Origin: Hyphomicrobiales bacterium
GTDB lineage: Bacteria > Pseudomonadota > Alphaproteobacteria > Rhizobiales > Rhizobiaceae
Direction of reading: 5' to 3'
Length of the DNA: 64,000 bases
Assembly (NCBI GenBank): GCA_017305935.1
Contig: JAFKJU010000012.1
Location: forward strand, 1-64,000
The notes beneath the pieces were generated by a model. It had not been told where the DNA came from and did no database searches. It saw only the letters and a program-made list of their open reading frames with translations. Below, piece by piece: positions 1 through 8,203 of the stretch; position 1 is the stretch's first letter, and each line of letters begins with the position of its first letter. A program made the position numbers and the translations under genes.

Positions 1-611
<611 letters not shown>

Positions 612-654
612 CGTCATACTCCTCCCACAGCCGGTCATCCCGACTGTCAATCGA

Positions 655-1257
655 TCAATGTTCGCGCTGCTCGGGCAGCAGCACCCAGAAGGCGAAAAGC
701 GGCCTGTCGCCGGCGCGCATGGCATGGCGGATACCCGGCGGATTATAGAAGGATCCGCCGACGCCCGGTGAGAACCAATCGGAATCGCCATGCATGAATT
801 CGCCGTCGGACAGCACCAGATAGGTTTCCTCCGGCGCATGGTCGTGATCCGGATACCGCACCCGCGGCGCCAGCAGGCTGACGCCGAACCAGAGATCGTC
901 GCGGTTCTCGAAGCCACCGGGACCGACGATCATGACATTGGCATGGCCATCGGCAAAACCCGCGCCGGCGGTTTCGTCGCCCTTGCGCGCCCGCCATTCG
1001 AGCTGCGGCTCCAGCGCCCGGAACCGTTCGACCAGCCGGTCGACGACCGGCCGCCCGGTGGCATTGGCGAGCGCGTCGTCAAGATGCCGGTCGCAAACGG
1101 GAAGGCGCTGGCCGATTTTCGTCCGCACCGGTTGCACGGTCGCCAGCCTGGCGAAAATCCGCTCGACCGAGGCACGACCCTGCGGATCATGCGCGCATTC
1201 GTCGAAAGCCAGGGAGGCCGCGTCGAGAAAATCCTGCAAGGCCGTGGGCCGTTCCAT
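655..1257 (-). CDS. DMSP-lyase-family cupin protein (DddQ/DddL-like)
   Basis: A 200-residue cupin. The C-terminal barrel (about residues 125-195) carries the complete metal-ligand set of the DddQ/DddL/DddW family: His138, His140, Glu144 and Tyr146 in [10 protein letters not shown], and a final His178 in PPGIRHAM. Known family members cleave dimethylsulfoniopropionate (DMSP) to dimethyl sulfide and acrylate. The N-terminal half is helical, as in DddQ. The start ATG lies 2 nt past the stop of the upstream N-demethylase (TGAGGATG), so the two are translationally coupled, and etfB follows 43 nt downstream. Because all neighbours handle betaines, the true substrate may be DMSP or an N-methylated betaine; the sequence cannot decide. 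Confidence 0.8.
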   Translation of the reverse strand: MERPTALQDFLDAASLAFDECAHDPQGRASVERIFARLATVQPVRTKIGQRLPVCDRHLDDALANATGRPVVDRLVERFRALEPQLEWRARKGDETAGAGFADGHANVMIVGPGGFENRDDLWFGVSLLAPRVRYPDHDHAPEETYLVLSDGEFMHGDSDWFSPGVGGSFYNPPGIRHAMRAGDRPLFAFWVLLPEQREH

Positions 1258-1259
1258 CC

Positions 1260-3296
1260 TCAGAGATCCTTCGCCAGGCGCAGCGCGTCGTAGATCGCCG
1301 CATGGGTGTTGCGGGCCGCGACCGCATCGCCGATGCGGAAGAGCTGGTAGTTGCCGGCCGGATTGTGCGCGACGGTCTGCGGCGCGCCGGACAGCAATTC
1401 GTCGTAAGAGACCTCGCCGAGGTTCTTCGAACCCGGCTTCAGCTCGAAATACAGCTCGTCCAGTGGAATGGTACCATGATTGACGACGATCTGGTCGACA
1501 GTCCGTTGCTTGGCGACGCCACCGTAATCGCTGCCGACATGGGCGATAAGCTGGTTGCCGCTCTTCTCCGCCGCTTCCAGACGGTAGGTCACGGTGAAGG
1601 TCGCATCGAGTTTTTGCAGCGAGCGCATGTAGGGCACGAGGTTCATGGCCATGACTTCGGGCGCGAAGGCGCGATCCGGGGTCATGATCTCGACCTTGCC
1701 GCCGGCCCTGGCGATGAATTCCGCCGCCTGCAGGCCGGCATGGTCTCCGGCATCGTCGAAGATCAGCACATTGGCGCCGGGCTTGACGTCGCCGGAGATG
1801 ATATCCCAGGAGGAGACCACCAGTTCGTTGCCTTTGGTCAGCACGTCGGTATGCGGCAGGCCGCCGGTGGCGATGATGACGACATCGGGGTTTTCGGCGA
1901 GAACCGTATGGGCCTCCGCCCAGGTGTTGAAATGGAAGGTGACGCCGCGCTTCTCGCACTGGGCCATGCGCCAGTCGATGATGCCGATCATCTCGCGGCG
2001 GCGCTCGCTTTGCGCCGTCAGGCGGATCTGGCCGCCCGGATTGCCGGCGGCTTCGAACACCACCACCTCATGGCCGCGCTCGGCCGAGACGCGCGCCGCC
2101 TCGAGCCCGGCAGGGCCTGCGCCGACGACGACCACCTTCTTGCGCACATCCGCCCTGGGGATGTCGTGCGGCATGGTCTCCTCGCGGCCGGTTGCGGCGT
2201 TGTGGATGCAGAAGGCAAGGCCCCCCTGGTAGATGCGGTCGAGACAGTAATTGGCGCCGACGCAGGGACGGATATCGTCCTCGCGCTTCTCGATGATCTT
2301 GCGCAGGATATGCGGGTCGGTCATGTGGGCGCGGGTCATGCCGATCATGTCGACCTTGCCGGCGGCGATCGCATGACGGGCCGTGGCGACGTCCTGGATT
2401 TTCGCGGCATGGAAGGTCGGGAAACGGGTGGCGGCGCGAATCTCGCCGGCGAAATCCAGATGCGGGGCGCTGGCCATGCCCTGGATCGGGATGACGTCGG
2501 TCAAACCCGGATCGGTGTCGATATGGCCGCGAATGACGTTCAGATAGTCGATCAGGCCGCTTTCCTTGAGGCGACGGGAAATTTCAAGGCCTTCGGCCTT
2601 GCCCGTGCCCCCGGGAAGACATTCGTCGGCGGTGTAGCGCACGCCGAGGATGAAGTCGTCGCCGACACGCTCGCGCATCGCCTTGAACACGTCGAGACAG
2701 AACCGCATGCGGTTCTCGAGCGAGCCGCCATAGGGGCCGTCGAGCTCATTGGTCAGCGGCGAGGTGAACTGGTCGATGAGATGGCCATAGGCCTCCAGCT
2801 CGACGCCGTCCATGCCGCCAGCCTTCATGCGCTCGGCCGCGTCGGCGAAATCCTTGATGATGCGGGCGATGTCCCAGTCTTCCAGTTTCTTGGGAAACGC
2901 CCGGTGCGCCGCCTCACGGTGATGGGAAGGGGCAAGGACCGGCAGCCAGTCGCCCTTGTCCCAGCGGGTGCGGCGGCCGAGATGGGTGAGCTGGATCATG
3001 ATCGCGGCGCCCTGTTCGTGCACTGCGTCGGTCATTTCTCGGATCCACGGAACGATCTCGTCCTTGTAGGCCAGCAGATTGTTGAACACCGGCGGGCTGT
3101 CCTTGGAGACGGCGGCGGAGCCGGCGGTCATCGTCATCGCCACGCCGCCCTTGGCCCGCTCGACCGTATAAGCGCGGTAACGCCCCTTCGGCATGCCATC
3201 CTCGGGGTAGGCGGGCTCGTGCGAGGTGACGATAATACGGTTGCGAAGAGTCAGATGCTTCAGCTGGAAAGGCTGAAGCAGAGGATCGTTCGACAT
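1260..3296 (-). CDS. FMN/FAD iron-sulfur N-demethylase of the DgcA/StcD (TMADH-like) family
   Basis: 678 residues, close to DgcA (dimethylglycine demethylase) and StcD (N-methylproline demethylase) in length and in many motifs. Residues 1 to about 345 form an Old-Yellow-Enzyme-like FMN barrel (RNRIIVTSHEP, GGSLENRMRF, MIGMTRAHMTDPH). An iron-sulfur segment follows, then a two-dinucleotide-fold half beginning KVVVVGAGPAGLEAARV and ending GDAVAARNTHAAIYDALR. The expected four-cysteine cluster is reduced here: CVGANYC followed by one distal Cys gives three cysteines, a pattern I recall from DgcA. It probably oxidises an N-methyl group of a betaine breakdown product to formaldehyde and reduces ETF. 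It heads the minus-strand operon with the cupin and etfB and is divergent from a TetR gene. Confidence 0.88.
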   Translation of the reverse strand: MSNDPLLQPFQLKHLTLRNRIIVTSHEPAYPEDGMPKGRYRAYTVERAKGGVAMTMTAGSAAVSKDSPPVFNNLLAYKDEIVPWIREMTDAVHEQGAAIMIQLTHLGRRTRWDKGDWLPVLAPSHHREAAHRAFPKKLEDWDIARIIKDFADAAERMKAGGMDGVELEAYGHLIDQFTSPLTNELDGPYGGSLENRMRFCLDVFKAMRERVGDDFILGVRYTADECLPGGTGKAEGLEISRRLKESGLIDYLNVIRGHIDTDPGLTDVIPIQGMASAPHLDFAGEIRAATRFPTFHAAKIQDVATARHAIAAGKVDMIGMTRAHMTDPHILRKIIEKREDDIRPCVGANYCLDRIYQGGLAFCIHNAATGREETMPHDIPRADVRKKVVVVGAGPAGLEAARVSAERGHEVVVFEAAGNPGGQIRLTAQSERRREMIGIIDWRMAQCEKRGVTFHFNTWAEAHTVLAENPDVVIIATGGLPHTDVLTKGNELVVSSWDIISGDVKPGANVLIFDDAGDHAGLQAAEFIARAGGKVEIMTPDRAFAPEVMAMNLVPYMRSLQKLDATFTVTYRLEAAEKSGNQLIAHVGSDYGGVAKQRTVDQIVVNHGTIPLDELYFELKPGSKNLGEVSYDELLSGAPQTVAHNPAGNYQLFRIGDAVAARNTHAAIYDALRLAKDL

Positions 3297-3341
3297 GCGA
3301 CGGGCTCCGGTTTATGGAATTCGGCGCGACGCTAAGCGGAA

Positions 3342-3402
3342 ATGTACATATCTGTCAATATTCAAAAACAGACAAGTCCATAATATCGACACTCATGTAC
3401 AT
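3342..3402. promoter_or_regulatory. Candidate operator pair: two ATGTACAT palindromes between divergent demethylase and TetR genes
   Basis: The 146-bp divergent intergenic region holds the 8-bp palindrome ATGTACAT twice, at 3342-3349 and 3395-3402, 53 bp apart (about five helical turns). Between them is a weaker inverted pair TCTGT (3351-3355) / ACAGA (3368-3372). The arrangement suits cooperative binding by the adjacent TetR-family protein controlling both directions. The assignment to that regulator is inference. Confidence 0.45.
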
Positions 3403-3442
3403 TCTGCTTGCAAGGGGGCGGTGGGTTTGTTAGGAGATATGC

Positions 3443-4072
3443 ATGGAACAGGCGACGAGTGACAGCGGCTGGCGTGGTTCTCACGAGGGATGGCTCGAGG
3501 CGGCTTACGATTCGCTGCTCGAATCCGGGGTGGATTCCGTCAAGATTCTCCCGCTCGCGAAGCGGCTCAACCTGTCCCGGACGAGTTTCTACTGGTTCTT
3601 CAGAGACAGAGAGGAACTGCTGAATGCATTGATCTCCCGCTGGCGGGAGAAGAATACCGGCAATATCGTCAAGCAATCCGAGGCCTATGCCGAATCCCTT
3701 GCTGAAGCGATGCTGAATGTCTTCGACTGCTGGCTGAACAAGGAGCTTTTCGATTCCCAGTTCGAATTCGCGGTGCGCAGCTGGGCGCTGCAATCACCCG
3801 ATATCCTCGACGAGGTGCAGCAAGCCGACCAGACGAGAATGGAAGCGCTGTCGCGCATGTTCATGCGCTTCGGCTGCGACGAGACGGCAGCGGACGTGCG
3901 CGCCCGAACCACCTATCTCGTGCAGATCGGATACATCTCGATGCAGTCGAAGGAGGATATCGCGCTGCGCATGAAGCGTATTCCGGAATATATCGCGATC
4001 TACACCGGCCAGGTGCCGCGGCAGAAGGAGCTTGATCGCTTCTTCGCCCGGCATGGCTACAAGCCCGACTAG
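3443..4072 (+). CDS. TetR/AcrR-family transcriptional regulator
   Basis: 209 residues. The N-terminal helix-turn-helix is at about 20-62 (GVDSVKILPLAKRLNLSRTS followed by FYWFFRDREELL), a good TetR DNA-binding domain; the all-helical C-terminal part is the ligand domain and is not diagnostic. The gene is divergent from the DgcA/StcD-like demethylase operon, and the region between carries two ATGTACAT palindromes, so it most likely controls betaine demethylation genes. It ends in a strong terminator whose stem begins inside its stop codon. Confidence 0.88.
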   Translation: MEQATSDSGWRGSHEGWLEAAYDSLLESGVDSVKILPLAKRLNLSRTSFYWFFRDREELLNALISRWREKNTGNIVKQSEAYAESLAEAMLNVFDCWLNKELFDSQFEFAVRSWALQSPDILDEVQQADQTRMEALSRMFMRFGCDETAADVRARTTYLVQIGYISMQSKEDIALRMKRIPEYIAIYTGQVPRQKELDRFFARHGYKPD

Positions 4073-4120
4073 AGCCTTTCCGGTGAACGCCGGTTCGCCG
4101 GAAAGGCTCTAGGTTTTTGT
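4071..4120 (+). terminator. Rho-independent terminator after the TetR gene
   Basis: AGAGCCTTTCCGG (4071-4083) is perfectly complementary to CCGGAAAGGCTCT (4098-4110), with further pairing inside the loop (CCGGTGAAC against GTTCGCCGG), followed by a T-rich run at 4113-4120. The stem starts on the second base of the TetR stop codon. Confidence 0.85.
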
Positions 4121-4190
4121 TTTGCCGCATTATCCGACGCCGAAGCGAATCCGCTTCGGCCGGAAATGCTCGAGGAGGCGCAATTTGGGA

Positions 4191-4985
4191 ATGGACGGAC
4201 CATTGAAGGTTGGCATTGTCGGCGGTGCCGGCTGGCTCGGCGGCGCCATTGCCGAGGCGATGCTGGAGGCCGGCATCGTTCAGGCCGGGGATTTGTCGCT
4301 TTCCTATCGCAGCCGGCAGCCGGATCGTTTCACGGGGAGTTTCTGGACCGCTGACAATCAGGCGCTCGCCGATCGCAGCGACGTCGTTCTTCTCTGCGTG
4401 CGTCCGGCCGACTGGCAGGAGATGACGGTGCGCGCCGAAGGCAAGCTCGTCATTTCGGTCATGGCCGGCATCCGCCTCGACGCGCTCTGTTCCCGCCACG
4501 GCACGGTTCGCGCCGTGCGCGCTCTGCCGAATGCCGCCGCCGAAGTGCGAAGCTCCTATACCCCCTGGATCGCCACCGCCGCAGTCGGCGAGAGCGACCG
4601 GGCGATCGTGTGCGCCATCTTCGATGCCTGCGGTCTGCAGGACGAAGTGGAAAGCGAGACCGAGATCGATTATCTCACCGGCCTCACCGGCTCCGGCCCG
4701 GCCTTCCCCGCCCTCCTCGCCGAGGCGATGATGAACGATGCCGTGGCGCATGGTCTCGCCCACGACGTCGCCCGACGGGCGGTCAACACGCTGATCGTCG
4801 GCGCCGGCCGGCTGCTCGAGAGGCGTGACGACTGTCCCACCGATATCGTCGACACCTTCCTCGCCTACCGCGGCACGACGGCGGCGGCGATCGAGGAAAT
4901 GCGCGCCGCCGGTCTCGATGCCGCCGTGGCGCGCGGGCTGGCGGCTGCCTTTACGAAATCGGTGCGTATGGGAGACCCTTCCTGA
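4191..4985 (+). CDS. Pyrroline-5-carboxylate reductase family protein (ProC-like)
   Basis: 264 residues. An N-terminal Rossmann fold with VGIVGGAGWLGGAI binds NAD(P)H, and the C-terminal dimer domain contains TGLTGSGPAF, the ProC substrate-site signature. The family reduces delta-1-pyrroline-5-carboxylate to proline or works in reverse-type imine chemistry. In this betaine locus it more likely recycles a pyrroline intermediate than serves housekeeping proline synthesis. AGGAGG at 4173-4178 could serve this ATG or a TTG at 4185. A perfect 9-bp hairpin (4139-4147 with 4152-4160, loop AATC) sits in the leader just before the ribosome-binding site. The betaine transporter follows 73 bp downstream. 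Confidence 0.82.
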   Translation: MDGPLKVGIVGGAGWLGGAIAEAMLEAGIVQAGDLSLSYRSRQPDRFTGSFWTADNQALADRSDVVLLCVRPADWQEMTVRAEGKLVISVMAGIRLDALCSRHGTVRAVRALPNAAAEVRSSYTPWIATAAVGESDRAIVCAIFDACGLQDEVESETEIDYLTGLTGSGPAFPALLAEAMMNDAVAHGLAHDVARRAVNTLIVGAGRLLERRDDCPTDIVDTFLAYRGTTAAAIEEMRAAGLDAAVARGLAAAFTKSVRMGDPS

Positions 4986-5058
4986 CCCCCGTCGGAGCGG
5001 GTTCGTGGCGCCCCGTTCCTCCGTTACCAGCCGCGACAAAAGAAAAAGGGAACGAACC

Positions 5059-6060
5059 ATGAAGAAACTGCTTGCATCGACCTGCCTGGTGTTCGGCGTT
5101 CTGGCCGGGGTCTCCGCGGCCAATGCCGCCGAATGCGGCAACGTCACCATCGCCAGCATGAACTGGCAGAGCGCGGAAGTGATTTCCAACCTCGACAAGA
5201 TCGTCCTCAACGCGGGCTACGGCTGCAATGCCGAGATCACCATCGGCGACACCGTTCCGACCATCACGTCCATGGCTGAAAAGGGCCAGCCAGACATCGC
5301 GCCGGAAGCCTGGATCGATCTGCTGCCCGAGGTCGTAAAGAAGGGCACCGAGGAAGGCCGCATCATCAAGGTCGGCTCGCCGTTGCCTGATGGCGGCGTC
5401 CAGGGCTGGTGGATCCCGAAATACTTCGCCGACACCCATCCCGACATCAAGACCATTCCCGACGTGCTGAAGCACCCCGAGCTTTTCCCCGATCCGGAAG
5501 ACAAGAGCAAGGGTGCGATCTTCAACGGTCCGCAAGGCTGGGGCGGTACGGTCGTCACCTCGCAGCTCTTCAAGGCATTCGATGCGGAAAAGGCGGGCTG
5601 GAAGCTCGTCGATACGGGATCGGCCGCAGGTCTCGACGGCTCGATCGCAAAGGCCTACGAGCGCAAGCAGAACTTCGTGACCTACTACTGGGCGCCGACG
5701 GCGCTGCTCGGGAAATACCAGATGGTGCGCCTGCAGGAGGGCGTCGACAACGACCCGGCCGAATGGAAGCGTTGCAACACCGTCGAGGCCTGCACGGATC
5801 CGAAGCCGAACGGCTGGCCGGTCGATACGATCGTGACGCTGGTCGCCAAGCCCTTCTCCGAAAAGGTCGGCCCCGAGGTCATGGATTACCTCGGCAAGCG
5901 CTCGTGGAGCAACGCCACCATTGCCGAGCTGATGGCCTGGATGACCGACAACCAGGCGAGCGGCGAGGACGGCGCCAAGCACTTCCTCAAGGAAAACGCC
6001 GATATTTGGACAAAATGGGTCTCGCCCGAAGCTGCCGAAAAGGTCAAGGCCGCGCTATAA
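5059..6060 (+). CDS. Glycine/proline-betaine ABC transporter substrate-binding protein (ProX/OpuAC family)
   Basis: 333 residues with a typical Sec signal peptide (MKKLLASTCLVFGVLAGVSA, cleavage near ANA-AEC), then an OpuAC/ProX fold. It captures a quaternary amine in the periplasm, using an aromatic box; tryptophans and tyrosines are abundant (QGWWIPKYF, TYYWAPTALL). The permease and ATPase follow in the same operon. A perfect 10-bp hairpin directly after the stop probably lowers downstream expression relative to the binding protein. Context points to proline betaine or hydroxyproline betaine; substrate choice is inference. Confidence 0.9.
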   Translation: MKKLLASTCLVFGVLAGVSAANAAECGNVTIASMNWQSAEVISNLDKIVLNAGYGCNAEITIGDTVPTITSMAEKGQPDIAPEAWIDLLPEVVKKGTEEGRIIKVGSPLPDGGVQGWWIPKYFADTHPDIKTIPDVLKHPELFPDPEDKSKGAIFNGPQGWGGTVVTSQLFKAFDAEKAGWKLVDTGSAAGLDGSIAKAYERKQNFVTYYWAPTALLGKYQMVRLQEGVDNDPAEWKRCNTVEACTDPKPNGWPVDTIVTLVAKPFSEKVGPEVMDYLGKRSWSNATIAELMAWMTDNQASGEDGAKHFLKENADIWTKWVSPEAAEKVKAAL

Positions 6061-6079
6061 GTCGCCGCATCGACACCGG

Positions 6080-6106
6080 TGCGATGGGCCTGAAGCGCCC
6101 ATCGCA
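6080..6106 (+). repeat. Perfect hairpin between binding-protein and permease genes
   Basis: TGCGATGGGC (6080-6089) pairs with GCCCATCGCA (6097-6106) across a 7-nt loop, followed by TCTTTCTT. It is probably a partial terminator or mRNA 3'-end protector that sets the excess of binding protein over membrane components. Confidence 0.6.
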
Positions 6107-6164
6107 TCTTTCTTGCCGGAAACAACAATAAAAACGGTCGGCGCTATTCGAGAAGGGGAACCGA

Positions 6165-7052
6165 ATGGACTGGTTTTACAAATTTCCGCATATGGACGAC
6201 GATGCACTTCGCAATCTGAAGAAGGCGATCGACGACGGGTTTCGCGCGTTCACGCGCAGCTATGGCGATGCCATCGAAAGCTTCTTCACGCCCTTGCAGA
6301 AATTCCTGATCGGCGCCGAGCGCTTCATGACGCTGACGCCATGGCCGATCATCATCCTGCTCATCCTCGGCATCGCCTGGGCGGCGACGCGCAATCTGCG
6401 CATCGTCGCCGGCTGCCTGGTGACGCTGATGCTGATCGGCTATTTCGACATGTGGGACGACACGATGCGGACGATCTCGATGATCTTCGTCTGTACCGTG
6501 CTGTCGATTGCCATCGGCCTGCCGATCGGCATCCTGATGTCGCGCTCCGACCGGGTGCAGCGCATCGTCAATCCGGTGCTCGACGTCATGCAGACCATGC
6601 CGAGCTTCGTCTATCTCATCCCCGTCGTCATGCTGCTCGGCATCGGCAAGGTCCCCGGCCTGATCGCCGTCGTCATCTACGCGATCCCGCCGATGATCCG
6701 CCTGACCGACCTCGGCATCCGCCTGGTCGACAAGGACGTGCTCGAGGCAGCCGACGCCTTCGGCGCCGACAAGCGCCAGAAACTGCTCAAGGTGCAGTTG
6801 CCGCTGGCCCTGCCGACCATCATGGCCGGCATCAACCAGACGATCATGATGGCGCTCGCCATGGTGGTCATCGCCTCGATGATCGGCGTGCAGGGCCTCG
6901 GCCAACCCGTCCTGAAGGCGATCGCCAACCAGTATTTCACGCTCGGCATCTTCAACGGCCTGGCCATCGTCGGCATCGCCATCATCTTCGACCGCGTCAG
7001 CCAGGCCTATGGCCACCGGCTGCAGAAGCATCGGGAGATCGTCCATGGCTGA
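6165..7052 (+). CDS. Betaine ABC transporter permease (ProW family)
   Basis: 295 residues with an N-terminal extension (residues 1-60), then several hydrophobic segments and the binding-protein-dependent transport EAA region (VLEAADAFGADKRQKLLKVQ followed by LPLALPTIMAGINQT), as in ProW/HutW. It forms the membrane channel with the ATPase encoded next, whose start overlaps its stop by 8 bp. AGAAGGGGA precedes the start. It belongs with the binding protein at 5059-6060. Confidence 0.93.
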   Translation: MDWFYKFPHMDDDALRNLKKAIDDGFRAFTRSYGDAIESFFTPLQKFLIGAERFMTLTPWPIIILLILGIAWAATRNLRIVAGCLVTLMLIGYFDMWDDTMRTISMIFVCTVLSIAIGLPIGILMSRSDRVQRIVNPVLDVMQTMPSFVYLIPVVMLLGIGKVPGLIAVVIYAIPPMIRLTDLGIRLVDKDVLEAADAFGADKRQKLLKVQLPLALPTIMAGINQTIMMALAMVVIASMIGVQGLGQPVLKAIANQYFTLGIFNGLAIVGIAIIFDRVSQAYGHRLQKHREIVHG

Positions 7053-8106
7053 TCATGCCCTCGGCGGCATCCGTATCCGCAATCTCTACAAGATCTTCGG
7101 CCCCGACGCCGCCAAGCATATCGAGGCCGTCAAGAACGGCCTCACCAAGGCGGAACTGAACGAGAAATTCGGTCATGTGCTGGGCTTGCGCGACATCAAC
7201 ATCGAGATGCCATCCGGCTGCATCCAGGTGATCATGGGCCTGTCGGGCTCGGGCAAGTCGACGCTGATCCGCCACGTCAACCGGCTGATCGACCCGACCG
7301 CCGGCGAGGTGCTGGTCGACGGTACCGACGTCGTGAAGATGAACGAGACCGATCTTCGCGAATTCCGCCGCCACCAGACGGCGATGGTGTTCCAGAAGTT
7401 CGCGCTGCTGCCGCATCGCAACGTATTGGACAACACCATCTTCGGGCTGGAACTGCAGGGCGTTGCCCGCGCCACCTGCATCGACACCGCCATGCGCTGG
7501 CTGGAGCGCGTCGGCCTCAAGGGTTTCGAACAGAAATATCCCAACCAGCTCTCCGGCGGCATGCAGCAGCGCGTCGGCCTGGCGCGCGCGCTCGCCAACG
7601 ACGCGCCGGTGCTTTTGATGGACGAAGCCTATTCGGCGCTCGATCCGCTGATCCGCACGGACATGCAGACCGTGCTGCTCGACCTCCAGAAGGAGATCAA
7701 GAAGACCATCGTGTTCATCACCCACGATCTTGACGAGGCGTTGCGGCTTGGCGACCAGATCGCCATCCTGCGCGACGGCGAGGTCATCCAGCAGGGCACA
7801 AGCCAGGATATCGTGCTGCGCCCCGCCGACGCCTATGTCGCCAACTTCGTCAAGGAAGTGAACCGCGGCCGCGTCGTCCAGGTCGAGGCCGTCATGAGCC
7901 CGCTCGGTCCCGCCGCTGCCGGCCATGGTCCGACGATCGCCGCCGACGTCACCATCGAGGAGGCCGTGCGGGCGCTGGCCTCCGCCCCCGAGGGCGACGT
8001 CACCGTCGTCGATGCCGCCGGCCAGCCGATCGGCCGCGTCACCTTCCGGCAGCTTGCCGGCGCCATGGTCAATTCTCACGAGCCCGGCCACCGCGCCGTC
8101 GCCTGA
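7045..8106 (+). CDS. Betaine ABC transporter ATP-binding protein (ProV family, CBS domain)
   Basis: 353 residues. Walker A is GLSGSGKST (near residue 70), the ABC signature LSGGMQQRVGLARAL, Walker B VLLMDEAYSALDP, and the H-loop FITHDLDEAL. The N-terminal segment before the ATPase domain (EAVKNGLTKAELNEKFG) and a C-terminal CBS-like region (TIEEAVRALASAPEGDVTVV) are ProV hallmarks; in osmotic systems CBS domains sense ionic strength. GGGAG lies 7 nt before the start, inside the permease gene. Confidence 0.94.
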   Translation: MADHALGGIRIRNLYKIFGPDAAKHIEAVKNGLTKAELNEKFGHVLGLRDINIEMPSGCIQVIMGLSGSGKSTLIRHVNRLIDPTAGEVLVDGTDVVKMNETDLREFRRHQTAMVFQKFALLPHRNVLDNTIFGLELQGVARATCIDTAMRWLERVGLKGFEQKYPNQLSGGMQQRVGLARALANDAPVLLMDEAYSALDPLIRTDMQTVLLDLQKEIKKTIVFITHDLDEALRLGDQIAILRDGEVIQQGTSQDIVLRPADAYVANFVKEVNRGRVVQVEAVMSPLGPAAAGHGPTIAADVTIEEAVRALASAPEGDVTVVDAAGQPIGRVTFRQLAGAMVNSHEPGHRAVA

Positions 8107-8111
8107 CCAGA

Positions 8112-8155
8112 ACGGCCGGCCGCAAGGGCCGGTCGTCCGTCCGCCCGAATGGGCG
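8112..8155 (+). repeat. Tandem GC-rich hairpins after the betaine transporter operon
   Basis: ACGGCCGGCC (8112-8121) pairs with GGCCGGTCGT (8127-8136) with one wobble; a second hairpin is CGCCC (8142-8146) with GGGCG (8151-8155). No T-run follows, so these are more likely mRNA stabilisers than terminators before the next gene. Confidence 0.5.
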
Positions 8156-8203
8156 CGTCCTCCCCCTGTAAAATCCAGGACTCACCCTGCCCGGGATTGC
8201 GCG

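Noticed and set aside
655-1959. Long minus-strand frame covering the cupin gene and the end of the demethylase
   Set aside because: Only its last 200 codons are the cupin; the upstream part is out of frame with the well-conserved demethylase.
3861-5210. 449-codon minus-strand frame opposite the TetR and P5C-reductase-like genes
   Set aside because: Compositionally biased shadow; the plus-strand genes have clear families and a terminator between them.
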